Source: Pseudozyma flocculosa PF-1 (Eukaryota > Basidiomycota > Ustilaginomycetes > Ustilaginales > Ustilaginaceae). From it: DNA of 13,614 nt. This document shows, one piece after another, positions 1 through 8,800 of this stretch. The stretch lies in contig NW_006920885.1 in NCBI RefSeq assembly GCF_000417875.1, positions 81,776 to 95,389 on the forward strand, given 5' to 3'. The notes under the pieces were generated by a model. That model made no database searches. It saw only the letters and a list, made by a program, of their open reading frames with translations, and was not told the DNA's origin. The position numbers and the translations under genes were made by a program. Within the stretch, counting starts at the first letter, position 1, and the number at the start of each line of letters is the position of its first letter.

Positions 1-41
1 GGGGGGATGGATGCACGAGAGAAGTGGTGAGAGCGCGGGGC

Positions 42-1123
42 TCAGGTCAGGTCGTCGAGCCCTTTGAACGCGGAACGGGGCCGGGGGAAAGCCGAGGGGG
101 CGGAAGCGGTGGCCCAACGTACCGAGACGATCCTTGTTCCTCTCCCGCCTCTCCGCCTCATCGACGAGACACGTCTTCCACGCGGCCATGTCGTCAAAGT
201 TGGACGCGGTCTCGTCGATGCGCACAAAGCGGACGAGCTTGTCGTAGATGTGTGGGTTGTTAAACGCGCGGTTGGACGAGAGCGAGGCGTTAAAGTGGGT
301 CCCCTCGGCCTTGAGGTGCCAGAAGCGCGACAGCTTGGCCTCGAGCGTGGGCGACCAGTCGCGCGGGTGCGCCGTGGGCAGGCCCCACCGTCGTTCGTCG
401 TCGTTGTCGGCCTTTGCGTTCGGAGGTGGAGGCGGGAGGAGCGGGTGGAGCGGGTTGGATGCGTTGAATGCCGATGTGGCTTCGAGTTTCGAAGAGGATG
501 GGGATGGGGATGCGAGGTTGTTTGGGGGCAGCGCCGGCGATGGTGGAGATGTGGACCGAGTGGTGCCGCCTTGCGGTGCTGGTGATGGGAGCGAGGGATG
601 CGGTGGCTGTGGTGGATGCGCTGCGGTTCCCGGTGCCGCTGGTCGGGACGGCGGTGGCCTGGTTGCTCTGCTATCCTCGGCTGAGGTTGTGTCGAGCGGT
701 CGCTTAGTGCCTGTCGCCGCCTGAACATCTGGCGATGAGGTCAATGACGGATTCGCAGCAGTCTCGGGCTGATCTTTCAGAGCAGTCGAGGCGTCGACGC
801 CTGACTTGGTTTGAGGCGACGGATGGTCTGCCTGCGCTGGACCACTCTGCAGCTCGCGCTGCTTGCCCTTTGAGTCGATTCGAGGTTGGCGTGGCCGCCC
901 AGATACTACCGAGTGCTGCGATGCATTCGATACGACCGGTTGAGCGTGAAGGTGAGGTTGCGTGCCGGCATCTTGGTCGTCGTCGTCGTCGTCGTCGCTG
1001 TGATACGACACGAGACCTGGAGAAACGACGAGCCAAGCCGCCGGGCGAGTAAGAAAGAGCGGGCATGTGTCAGCGGATCCTCTGAGCTTATTCGCATTGA
1101 GATCGAGGTCACTCACCATTCAT
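42..1123 (-). CDS. SAP30BP: HCNGP/SAP30BP-family nuclear protein (spliced, about 306 aa)
   Basis: The model has three coding exons, 1123-1117, 1016-123 and 61-42, with introns 1116-1017 (GTGAGT...CTCCAG, containing a CTGAC branch-like site) and 122-62 (GTACGT...AAAG). Phases agree throughout and give 921 nt ending in TGA. The N-terminus reads MNGLVSYHS followed by seven Asp; an LV-S-Y plus acidic start is typical of this family. Residues about 20-205 are Pro/Ser/Ala-rich and disordered. The conserved HCNGP core lies at about 208-296: W-G-L-P, then HFNASLSSNRAFNNPHIYDK, LVRF, IDE and a final W, which matches the family pattern FNxSL...FxNPxIYxKLxxF...IDE. Known family members are nuclear; the human protein binds the SAP30 corepressor subunit and has been implicated in splicing of short introns. 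It shares a 285-bp divergent region with the bL35m gene. The last intron is the weak point because it has no clear branch site. If it is retained, the frame stays open to the left edge of the window. Confidence 0.87.
976..996. repeat. (GTC)7 microsatellite encoding an Asp run on the minus strand
   Basis: Seven GTC triplets read as GAC on the minus strand give Asp10-Asp16 in the HCNGP-family protein, right after the conserved LVSYHS start. Confidence 0.9.
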
Positions 1124-1408
1124 GGCGTCGCAGACGGGTGTGGGAATGGGGTGGTGAGGAGCCGCCGCGGATGATGGTCGAGAGAGGCACAGATGGGCAA
1201 GCTCAAACTTGAATCCCTGGTGGACAAAGTGGAGGCGGTTGCGTTGCAGGGCAGCCGCCCCCGAGCCGCTCGGATCCGACAAAAGTCTCTTGAGCAGAAC
1301 TGCGAGGGGGGGGCGTGGCCTACTCCGCCCCGCCGCTCCCTCTGTGGCACCTCGCCATCGTCCTCCATCATCTACCCTGTCAACCTCTGCCACGCGCCAT
1401 TGACCAAC
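1124..1408. promoter_or_regulatory. Shared divergent 5' region of the HCNGP-family and bL35m genes
   Basis: The 285 bp between two divergent start codons must hold both 5' UTRs and probably both promoters. I see no clear TATA box. An ATG at 1193 is in frame with the bL35m start and would add 72 residues, but that extension has no presequence character and I treat it as leader. A G-run and C/T-rich tracts at about 1305-1345 are the only distinctive composition. Confidence 0.45.
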
Positions 1409-1786
1409 ATGCTACGCCTATACACCCTCACCGCCCGCCTCCTACGGCCATCACCATCACCCTCGCTCGCACTCCCAACGCCCTTTACGCCGCGATCACT
1501 GAGTACGACCTCCAGGCTCCTCTCGGCGCCGCGGACAAGGCGGTTCGCGCAGCACGGTTCCGGTGGCAAGCTCAAGACGCACCAGGCCACAAAGAAGCGC
1601 TGGACCCCCACCGGCTCCGGGAGCGGCAAGGCGTTCCAGCTCGTCTTCAAACGCGCCTATGCGGGCAAGTCGCACCTCAACTCGCACATGTCGAGCGACC
1701 GCCTCAACCGTCTCGGCGCAACCGCCTACTCGAAAGCAGGAAGACTCAACCGTACCCTCCGCAGGCTCCTCGCCCCCAGCCTCTGA
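1409..1786 (+). CDS. MRPL35: Mitochondrial ribosomal protein bL35m
   Basis: This encodes a 125-aa intronless protein. Residues 1-48 are rich in Arg, Ser, Leu and Pro with no acidic residue (start MLRLYTLTARLLR), as expected for a mitochondrial targeting presequence. From residue 54 it matches the bacterial-type L35 family: KLKTHQATKKRWTPTGSG corresponds to the conserved K-x-K-T-H-x-x-x-K-R-x-x-x-T-G-x-G block. It is followed by FKRAYAGKSH, the RLNRLGATAYSKAGRLNR segment and a C-terminal LRRLLAPSL, equivalent to the family's terminal I-K-R-L-L-P-type end. The role is a structural protein of the large mitoribosomal subunit, nuclear-encoded and imported. I chose the ATG at 1409 because the presequence begins there; an in-frame ATG at 1193 would bury it. 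The gene is divergent from the HCNGP-family gene and convergent with the F-box-like gene. Confidence 0.93.
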   Translation: MLRLYTLTARLLRPSPSPSLALPTPFTPRSLSTTSRLLSAPRTRRFAQHGSGGKLKTHQATKKRWTPTGSGSGKAFQLVFKRAYAGKSHLNSHMSSDRLNRLGATAYSKAGRLNRTLRRLLAPSL

Positions 1787-2353
1787 TCTCGTCGTCGTAC
1801 GTACTACATGCTGCAAATCTGCGCTGCTAGTCGAGCCTGTGTGGCCTGGCTCGGCGCGCTGACCTTTCCTCGATCCTCGCTCGCGTCCCTGCGTCCTTCC
1901 CCCTTTGCACCAGATTGCTGCGTCGGCCCCACCAAACACAACCTGTACCACTACTACCTACCTCTCGCTCTGCCTCTGTCCACGTCGCAACGTCGGATCG
2001 CCACCATTGACAACCCCTCGATACGACTCGCATCGCATGCCCGCTCCTCTCTGCACGTCTGTGTCGCCTGCGCTGCGCAGCCCAGCATTCTACCTCTGGG
2101 CCGCCCGTCCAAAGTCACCCCGTCCCGAGACCAGTCGCGAGTCTGTTCGAGCCGCAGCTGCCCACCTTCTCCTCCCTTTGCCTCCCATTCAGCCCACGCC
2201 GTCGCAGACAGACGCCACTTGCAATCGCACGCTTGCTTGCTTTTCGCACTTCAGCCAGACAGCCAGCCAGTCGGCCGTCGCTGGACATACAGTCGGATCA
2301 GATCGGTGCGCTGCCCTGGCAAGGAACGCCAACGCCGCTGCCGCTGCCGCACC
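1787..2353. other. Convergent intergenic region (3' flanks of bL35m and F-box-like genes)
   Basis: These 567 bp separate two stop codons and should contain both 3' UTRs. A long plus-strand open frame runs through it from 1808 and on into the antisense of the next gene. Its translation is compositionally biased and shows no conserved domain, so I do not call it. There is no tRNA-like fold, no long repeat and no obvious canonical AATAAA signal. Confidence 0.5.
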
Positions 2354-4105
2354 CTAGGCCCTGTCCGCCGGAAGCAGGAACGTCTCTTTGCCCTTTCGCT
2401 CCACCAGCTTGGCGTAGCGCATGCGCGGGCAGCTCTCGACGAAGCGGTCCCAGCTCTCGGGGATCGCCCACACGTCGAGCTCAACGTGCTCCAGCGCCTC
2501 CATCTTGCCCCCGTCGAGGCGCTCAAACAGCCGGATCAGGCCCTCGAGCGTGCAGTCGTAGTACTCGACCTCGCCCTCGCGGCGGTCCGGGCGCGGCAGA
2601 GTGCCCTCGGCGCCGTCGCGGAACTGGCACCGGTCGTGACCGGACTGGAAGTCGATGCGCAGCCGCTTGAGCGTCTTGCGGCACGACAGCAGCGCCAGCG
2701 GAAAGTAGCCATCCACGCGGCACACCTCGACGTGCAGCTGCACCAGGTTCTCAAACGCCCCCAGCGACACCAGGCTCGCCCGGCCCAGCAGCGAGTAGCA
2801 CGTGCCCGTCACCTCGAGGTGCTGCACCGGGTCCGCCGCGCGCTTGGGCAGGTTTTGAGCCAGCCTGCGGTCCTCGCGTCGCTCGGCCTCCTCCTCAAAG
2901 TCGAATTCGGCGCCGTCAAAGTCGAACTCCTCGTCGTCCTCGTCGTCCCACTCTTCTTGCTCGTCCCAATCTTCCGCGTTCATCCCTTCGATGTCGGAAG
3001 CGACGGGCGATCCCGTGACATCCTCGTGACCTTCTCCGGCTCGTCCGCCTCGGACTTGCTCCGCTCCGGGCTGGCCAGCCCCGGTCTGCTCGGCGTGGCC
3101 TTGCTCGTCTTGCACCTCGATGGCGGGGACATCGGTCGTATCGGCGGCGCGGGGGCCGGTCGTGTCGCCGGTGTCGACAGCTGCAGACGGAGCCTGGCGC
3201 TCGACGTCCGTGTTGCCATCTCCTCCCACTTCCGCATCGCCTGCCTGCGAGACCTCGATTTCAGCTTGAACTTGGGTTGTGTCTTCGGCCTGGTCAGCCG
3301 CCTGATCTCCCTCGGCCTCGGCTTTGCCGTCCTCGTCCATGGCCTCGACACCCTGCACGAGCCTGTCCGCCCAGTCGGCGGCGGCCAAGTCGCGCTTTCT
3401 GCGTCGGATGAGGGTCAACAACACCCAGTCGGGCTCCCGCAGCGGGTTGCCGTCCGGGACAAAGTGGCACCCCGTTACGCCTCCCTTTTTCGAGGCGATC
3501 GACGACCTGATCGTATCCAGGCGAGTCAATTCGCCGAAGCACGAGCCGATGCTGGCGCGATCGACCACGTGGATGGAGAGGGAGCGGAGGCTCGGGGCGA
3601 GGCGCTTGCAGAGCTTGTCTGGCGGCAGGGACGAGCCGTCGGCCCAGTGGAGCCTGTCGATGGTGCACTTGTGCTCGCGGATGAGGGCGATGAGCGTCGT
3701 GGATTTTTCCTTGGCCTGCGTTGCCGCAGCGTCGACACTGGTCGCGACCTCGCAGGCGATCTCGCGCACCTCGGACATGGGTGACGTCAGCCTGGAGCGG
3801 CGATCCTCGGCGGGCAGGTAGTAGGCCACGACGTCGCGGACCGCGGCGAGCTTCTTTTTGGTGTCGATGCGCAGCGTCTCCCAGCGGAGCGGGAGGAGCG
3901 CGTGGCGATACACGAGGCAGGTGTCGCTGAGGGCGTGGATGCACTCTGGGGTGAGGTGCGGGACGAGGTCGTGGAGGAGAACCTCGACCGGCATCTTGGG
4001 CTGATGCACCGGCGCCTGGTCGCGGCGACGCTTGGCCGTGGCCGAGGCATCGTCGTTCGCAGAGGCCGCCGCCGCGGGCTGCTGGTCGTCGTGGTCGCGC
4101 TTCAT
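2354..4105 (-). CDS. F-box-like protein with acidic insert and leucine-rich C-terminal region
   Basis: This is a 583-aa single-exon gene. The ATG at 4105 is preceded in frame by TAG 21 nt upstream, which supports this start. Residues 38-80 look like an F-box: P-V-E-V-L-L-H-D-L-V-P-H-L, then SDTCLVYRHALLPLRW and ETLRI, matching the pattern P-x-E-[IV]-L...I...L...C..[YW]R...L.W..[LI]. A basic KRRR at 25-28 could be a nuclear localisation signal. Residues 90-250 are mixed helical with leucine-rich pieces (SLRSLSIHV at 172-180). Residues 256-410 are disordered and strongly acidic, ending in an aromatic-acidic stretch (WDDEDDEEFDFDGAEFDF, 386-403). Residues 428-570 resume leucine-rich strands (LEVTG, LVQLHVEVC, LKRLRIDF, LEHVELDVW), as in LRR-type F-box proteins. 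If correct, it would be a substrate receptor of an SCF ubiquitin ligase. The target is unknown and the F-box assignment rests on pattern only. Confidence 0.82.
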   Translation of the reverse strand: MKRDHDDQQPAAAASANDDASATAKRRRDQAPVHQPKMPVEVLLHDLVPHLTPECIHALSDTCLVYRHALLPLRWETLRIDTKKKLAAVRDVVAYYLPAEDRRSRLTSPMSEVREIACEVATSVDAAATQAKEKSTTLIALIREHKCTIDRLHWADGSSLPPDKLCKRLAPSLRSLSIHVVDRASIGSCFGELTRLDTIRSSIASKKGGVTGCHFVPDGNPLREPDWVLLTLIRRRKRDLAAADWADRLVQGVEAMDEDGKAEAEGDQAADQAEDTTQVQAEIEVSQAGDAEVGGDGNTDVERQAPSAAVDTGDTTGPRAADTTDVPAIEVQDEQGHAEQTGAGQPGAEQVRGGRAGEGHEDVTGSPVASDIEGMNAEDWDEQEEWDDEDDEEFDFDGAEFDFEEEAERREDRRLAQNLPKRAADPVQHLEVTGTCYSLLGRASLVSLGAFENLVQLHVEVCRVDGYFPLALLSCRKTLKRLRIDFQSGHDRCQFRDGAEGTLPRPDRREGEVEYYDCTLEGLIRLFERLDGGKMEALEHVELDVWAIPESWDRFVESCPRMRYAKLVERKGKETFLLPADRA

Positions 4106-4753
4106 GGCTGGAGCAGAGCGGGGCTAGGGGGGGATACGGAGAGGAAAGGCCTGCCTGCAGCGCCGTGGCCGATCCGACGGCGATGAGCGCGTGGTCCGAT
4201 TGGCTCGCGCGACGAGGGCGAAGGAGAAGGAGAGAGCGACGCAACGTGCAGGGCCAGAGCGCACAAGGACGAGAGAGACAGAGGCTTATGGAGACGATGA
4301 CGAGGAGAGCTCGACTAGGCTAGAGGGGAGGCTAGAGGGGGTTTGGAAGGGAAGGGATGAGCGCAAGGTGCAGCTCGGGGTGGCGTTGGTCGAGCCCGGG
4401 ATGTTTTGATGCGAGTGGCAGGGACCGGCCGGGGGTTGATGGTGGTCGAGGAGAAGAAGCGCGACGGCTGAGGGCAAGCAGGGTTGAGTATCCGCGGGCC
4501 ACCCAACGCCCCGCTCAGCTCGCTCTCTATCCGCCGCTCAGCTCGCTGCCGAGCATACAGGTAGGCTGGGCCAGGCCAAGCCAACAGCTAGGCGGCCAGG
4601 CAACCAGGCGGCCAGGTCGGTGGCGGAGGGGGGCCAGGGCCTAGCCTGTTCGCGCGGCGAGATGGGAAAATTTCGTCAGCCTGGCTGGCCGCTTGGCCCT
4701 AGCCTGCCCCGGCCCCCGCCCAAGCGTTGGCTGGACAGACGCACACGCTCGCC

Positions 4754-4783
4754 CACACGCACGCACACACGCACGCACGCTCA
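4754..4783. repeat. CACACG/CACG-type microsatellite
   Basis: This is an imperfect run of CACA and CACG units in the intergenic region. Confidence 0.75.
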
Positions 4784-5081
4784 GCAACGTGGTCGAGAGT
4801 CGCTTCTGTCTTGGGCTGTTCTGCTGGAACCTCACCCGCCTGGCTGGCTGGCTGCCTGTTGTGTCGCGCTGGACGGCTCCGAGGCGGAGCTGCCAGCCAG
4901 CCTGCCTCGCCCTCGACGCCCTCTGGCCAAAGCAAGCAGATCGAGCGCCAGCAGAGCGGGATCGGCGCACGGCCCGACGGCAGGCCTGGCCTGGCTCTAG
5001 GCGCAGGTGCAGGTGGCACATCCTCTGTCGGGGCGCTTATTTGCGCGGCTCGGGGCGACGACGGCGCGGCTGTCGACGGAG

Positions 5082-5101
5082 CGGTCGGTCGGTCGGTCGG
5101 T
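5082..5101. repeat. (CGGT)5 tetranucleotide microsatellite
   Basis: Five perfect CGGT units lie in the divergent intergenic region, between low-complexity neighbours. Confidence 0.85.
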
Positions 5102-5735
5102 GTTTCCTTGGCTCGTCGTCGGTCTCGGCCCTGGACCGTCTCGTCGACCTGCTTGCAATTGCTTGCTCCTCGCTGCCCTGTCGTGTTCTCGTCGGCAGGC
5201 GCCGCTTCAGAGTGGTGAGCCGAAGCGGATGCTCTCTTGCCGGGTCGCCAGGGCAGGCGGTAGAGATCCATCCACGCCGTCCATGATATGGGTCGCGTGG
5301 TGACTGGCCCCGGTCGAGGTCTCTGGCAGGCGCTCTTGGCGAGGGAGGCCTCCACCTCGTTTTTTTGGACAGCGCAGGCGTTCACCCAGGTTGGGGCCAC
5401 GCCGTGCGTGCCTTTGGACGCGACCAAAGGCCAACAGGCAAAGCGAGGGTCCAGCCCCAAAAGAAGCAGCAGGCGGGGCAGCGGCAGCACCGGCGCAGGT
5501 CTCTCCAACCTACCTTCCTGCCGGCCTGCCTGCCTGCCTCGGCCTGCCTCCGCCTACCACCATATCCCCCCGTAGCCTTTCCGTCCTTGCTCACCACCAT
5601 ACATCGGAACGGCCCACCAGCGGGCTGGACACGCTCGATCGGATCACTCGCCACCCTCGAGCGTCTTGCGCCCAAAAGACCTGCTGCTGCTGCTTGACCG
5701 GCATCGACACCCTTCAGCAGTGGCGGTGCATGCCG

Positions 5736-5769
5736 CCCTAGCCCCGGCCCTAGCCCCGGCCCCAGCCCG
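5736..5769. repeat. Short tandem repeat, CCCTAGCCCCGG unit
   Basis: Two perfect copies of a 12-mer (5736-5747 and 5748-5759) are followed by a degenerate third, about 100 bp upstream of the plus-strand start codon. Confidence 0.75.
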
Positions 5770-5865
5770 TATCCCAGCCCTCGCCGGTGCCCGGTCACGC
5801 CCCTCTTCGCCTCGTCTTGGATCGGATCAGATGCGCACCTTGACGTCGACGCCGCCACTGCCACC

Positions 5866-8800
5866 ATGCCAAACGCAGCAACCTCGCCCTCGTCAGCCGC
5901 AAGAGCAGCTGATGCGTCGCCGCCCTCATCGCCTTACCTCTCGGCCGCCCCGTCGTCGTCCTCAAAATCCAAGCCAAAGGTCCGCTTCTCGAGCCTCAAG
6001 GATTTCGCAGCCTATAGATCCAACGGAGCCATCAGCGACGGCTACGGATCCAGCGGCCCTGTCAGAAGCTCAACAGCGCGCCATGCCGGTACCAAGTCGC
6101 CCAATGCCCGCGTAGCACCGCTTGACAAGGGCAAGTCGAGAGCGACCCGAGTCGAGCCTCTGGCCTTGGTAGGTGTCGCTCCCGTGCACTGTGGCGGATC
6201 TGCCGCCGCAGGATCGAGCTGACTTGGCTGCCGATGCTGACGGGCCTTGCCTTCTACTCCTCGCCCCTTTCGCGGTTGTATGCTTTGCCAACCTAGGACG
6301 ACGACGACGACGAAGAAAACGACCTAGACCGTACGCGTGTACCGCCCAGCAGACCTTCAGTTTGCCCGAACCCGGGCGCTCGCATCTTGCGCTCCAGTCC
6401 GCGTTCCTTTGAGCACCTCTCTATCCCTCTCCCACCCCCTCGTCCGGTGCCGTCGCTCTCGTCACCTTCTGCACTGCTTCAGCCCAGCTCGGCCGCCGGA
6501 GATAGGACACACCGCGTCATCGGCGGCAGCAGCAGCGGCAGCTCCTTGCCAAGCCCCAGGCCAGCGCGATCCGACGGGACCAGGATCGAGGTGGTGATTC
6601 CCGCTGCAACCAACGGCTCAAAATCGGCGCCGTCGTCGAAGCAACAGCCGCAGAAAGCGAGTCAGTCTTCGGATCTCACTTCTATGCCCTCTTCCAACGA
6701 CCCTACGGCATCTCCAGCAGCGACTCAAGCTAGGCCGATCTCCTCATCCTATGGAGCCTATGCGCCCGAGGTCGTCATACCGTGGAAGCAGACCTCTAGA
6801 CGCCTACCGCCATCATCCCCGAGCCGTGGCAGCGACCGCAACCAGACGGTCGAAAGACCCGACAGTGTGCCGCACCAGGGCGACAGCGCACGGGACAGCA
6901 GCGATCTGGACAATGACGACGACAGCGCCCGAGACGAAGGCGTCTCCGACGGAAGTGAAGCGGAAGGCAGCGCTGCAGAAGGGAGCGCCCGAGGCAGCAG
7001 CATCTCAGTCGTCGATGCCGAGAACAGGTCGATGGAGAAAGCCTCGCCTGGACACGCACGTCAGACCGAGGCCGCGACCACTTCCGATGCTCGGCCATCG
7101 GCAGCTCTTGAAGCTGCGGCGCGGATCATGGCAGGCCACCTCGAGCGGCATGATAATGGCAGCTCGGCCGAGGACAGCGAGCGTGAGCAGCAGGGCGCAC
7201 GGAGGTTGAGGGAGCGCAGGACCAAGAGTGAGTGGCAGAAGCAGAGGTGTCGAAGGGGCGCCGGCATCCGTGGTCAGCGCCCACATGCAACGGCGTAGGA
7301 ATGGATGGACTGAATGTCGATCCCACCCCACCGCCGGGTGCACCCGCTCCCAGTCTCCTACCACATACCAAGACTGGACGAGGATTTCAGCTACGACGAC
7401 CCGCGCTTTGTCCGCTCCGCACCATCCGCCATGGCCGACAAGAGCGCCCCTCAAAAGAAGGACGGCAGCACCCGATACCGCTTCCCAGTCGTCATATACC
7501 CTCCCGAGCTCTGCAAGCCTCGCAAAGTCGACCGGGAAAATCTGGTGCCACCTCCCCCGCTTGAGACGGCGATGGTCGATCCGTACTTCTTGCGCCGCGA
7601 CGAGCAGGGAAATGAGGTAAAAGTGCCGAGGAACATTGCACTCAGGGACGTGTGGTCCTTCCACCCGGCGCCCGGTGGCGAGGCGATGGACCTCTACCCG
7701 CGGCCAGAGCCGTCTGCGCCTCGCTTCGAGCCACTGAAGCCAACTCTCTTCGGGCCTTCTGGCAAATCCGGCGCTGCTACTTGCACCTCGAATCGGACGT
7801 TGACTCAGTCATGGAGCGCGCGCCTGCAGCGTCCCGTCGCCCCGGCGCGGCTCTCCCGGCTGTTTGCGAGGACGTCTTATTCGGAAGCTCCTCCGCTGTC
7901 TCAGGCGTCGACGACTGCCTCGGACGACTTCCCCAGCAGCAGCCAGCTGAGCTCGTCGCCTCGCAAGCAACGCCCCACCAAATCTCTCTGGCCGCCGGAC
8001 CCACGCCGTCAGGCCCAGCACGAGCTCGTGGAGCTGCTCCGCGACGAGGAGCGGGAGGAAGAGGAGAGGCTGGAGAACTACGTTCGGCGCAACAAGTTGC
8101 TCGCCCGGCTGGAACAGCAGCAAGCGCTTGTCGAGACCCGGCGGCAGCGTCTGCGCGTGACGCTGTCCCGTCCAAAGAAGCCGCCGATACCTCACTTCGG
8201 GTCTGCAGCTGCCGTCGAGGCGACCGAGGCGAGTCCAGTCTTGTCTCCCCTATCGCCGGCGCCCTCGGAAGCGCAAGCGGGACAGAAGCGAGCATGGTCG
8301 GTCATCTCGGTTGCGAGCTCACGCGAAGAGCAGCCTAGCCGCAATGGCGAAGCGGGAGGCGAAGCATCTGAAGACGCCATCGCATCTCGGCCGTCGCTTC
8401 GACGCCCGCCGGAGCCCAAGAAGCTGCGAGTGGCCGACTCGTCGCAAACCTCCGAAGATCGCGGCGCGTCTGAGCCGAGAGTGGCGACGCAGGTCAGTGG
8501 ACCCAGCCTGCTCGCGCAGGGCGACGATCATCAGCCCGTGCCTGGCGCTGCGGAGGTGTTGATCGAGGGCGCATCCGCGGACCAGGGCGCAAGACGGGTC
8601 GCCGGCGTATCTTCCAGCGACGAAAGGCCTCCGCAGTCATCAGGCGACGCTTCGCTCACGGCAGGCATTCGCGGCCTCAGTCAGTGGTACAATGTCCGTC
8701 AGCCTTCCGAGCATCCGGATAGGCGCATGGCATCGTCGCCGACGACCAGCCAAAGTCCCTCTGGCGGCATCAAGGGCCTTAGCCAGTGGTACCAGGCGCC

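Larger units (their letters stand above)
4106..5865. other. 1.76 kb divergent intergenic region, repeat-rich, no convincing gene
   Basis: The region lies between the start of the F-box-like gene (minus) and the start of the PIP/SIM-motif gene (plus), so it should hold both promoters and leaders. It contains several simple or short tandem repeats: CA/CG-rich at 4754-4783, CGGT units at 5082-5101, CCTG units near 5520-5555 and a duplicated 12-mer at 5736-5759. A 269-aa minus-strand open frame (5508-4699) and others here are biased by these repeats, show no domain, and lack a neighbour with continuing homology. The last 350 bp before the plus-strand gene are C/T-rich, as is common in fungal core promoters and leaders. 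Confidence 0.5.

Noticed and set aside
42..728. 228-aa minus-strand open frame rich in Arg, His and Pro
   Set aside because: It is a shifted frame of the HCNGP-family long exon; the conserved family core is in the neighbouring frame. Only its last few codons coincide with the proposed third exon.
1193..1408. 72-residue N-terminal extension of bL35m from ATG 1193
   Set aside because: The extension contains acidic residues and no targeting character, whereas a clean mitochondrial presequence starts at 1409.
1808..3784. 658-aa plus-strand open frame
   Set aside because: Most of it is antisense to the F-box-like gene. Its composition is what GC-biased third positions on the other strand produce, and no domain is visible. 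The minus-strand frame has F-box and leucine-rich patterns.
4699..5508. 269-aa minus-strand open frame in the intergenic region
   Set aside because: It crosses several microsatellites, has repeat-driven composition and shows no recognisable domain or supported splice partner.
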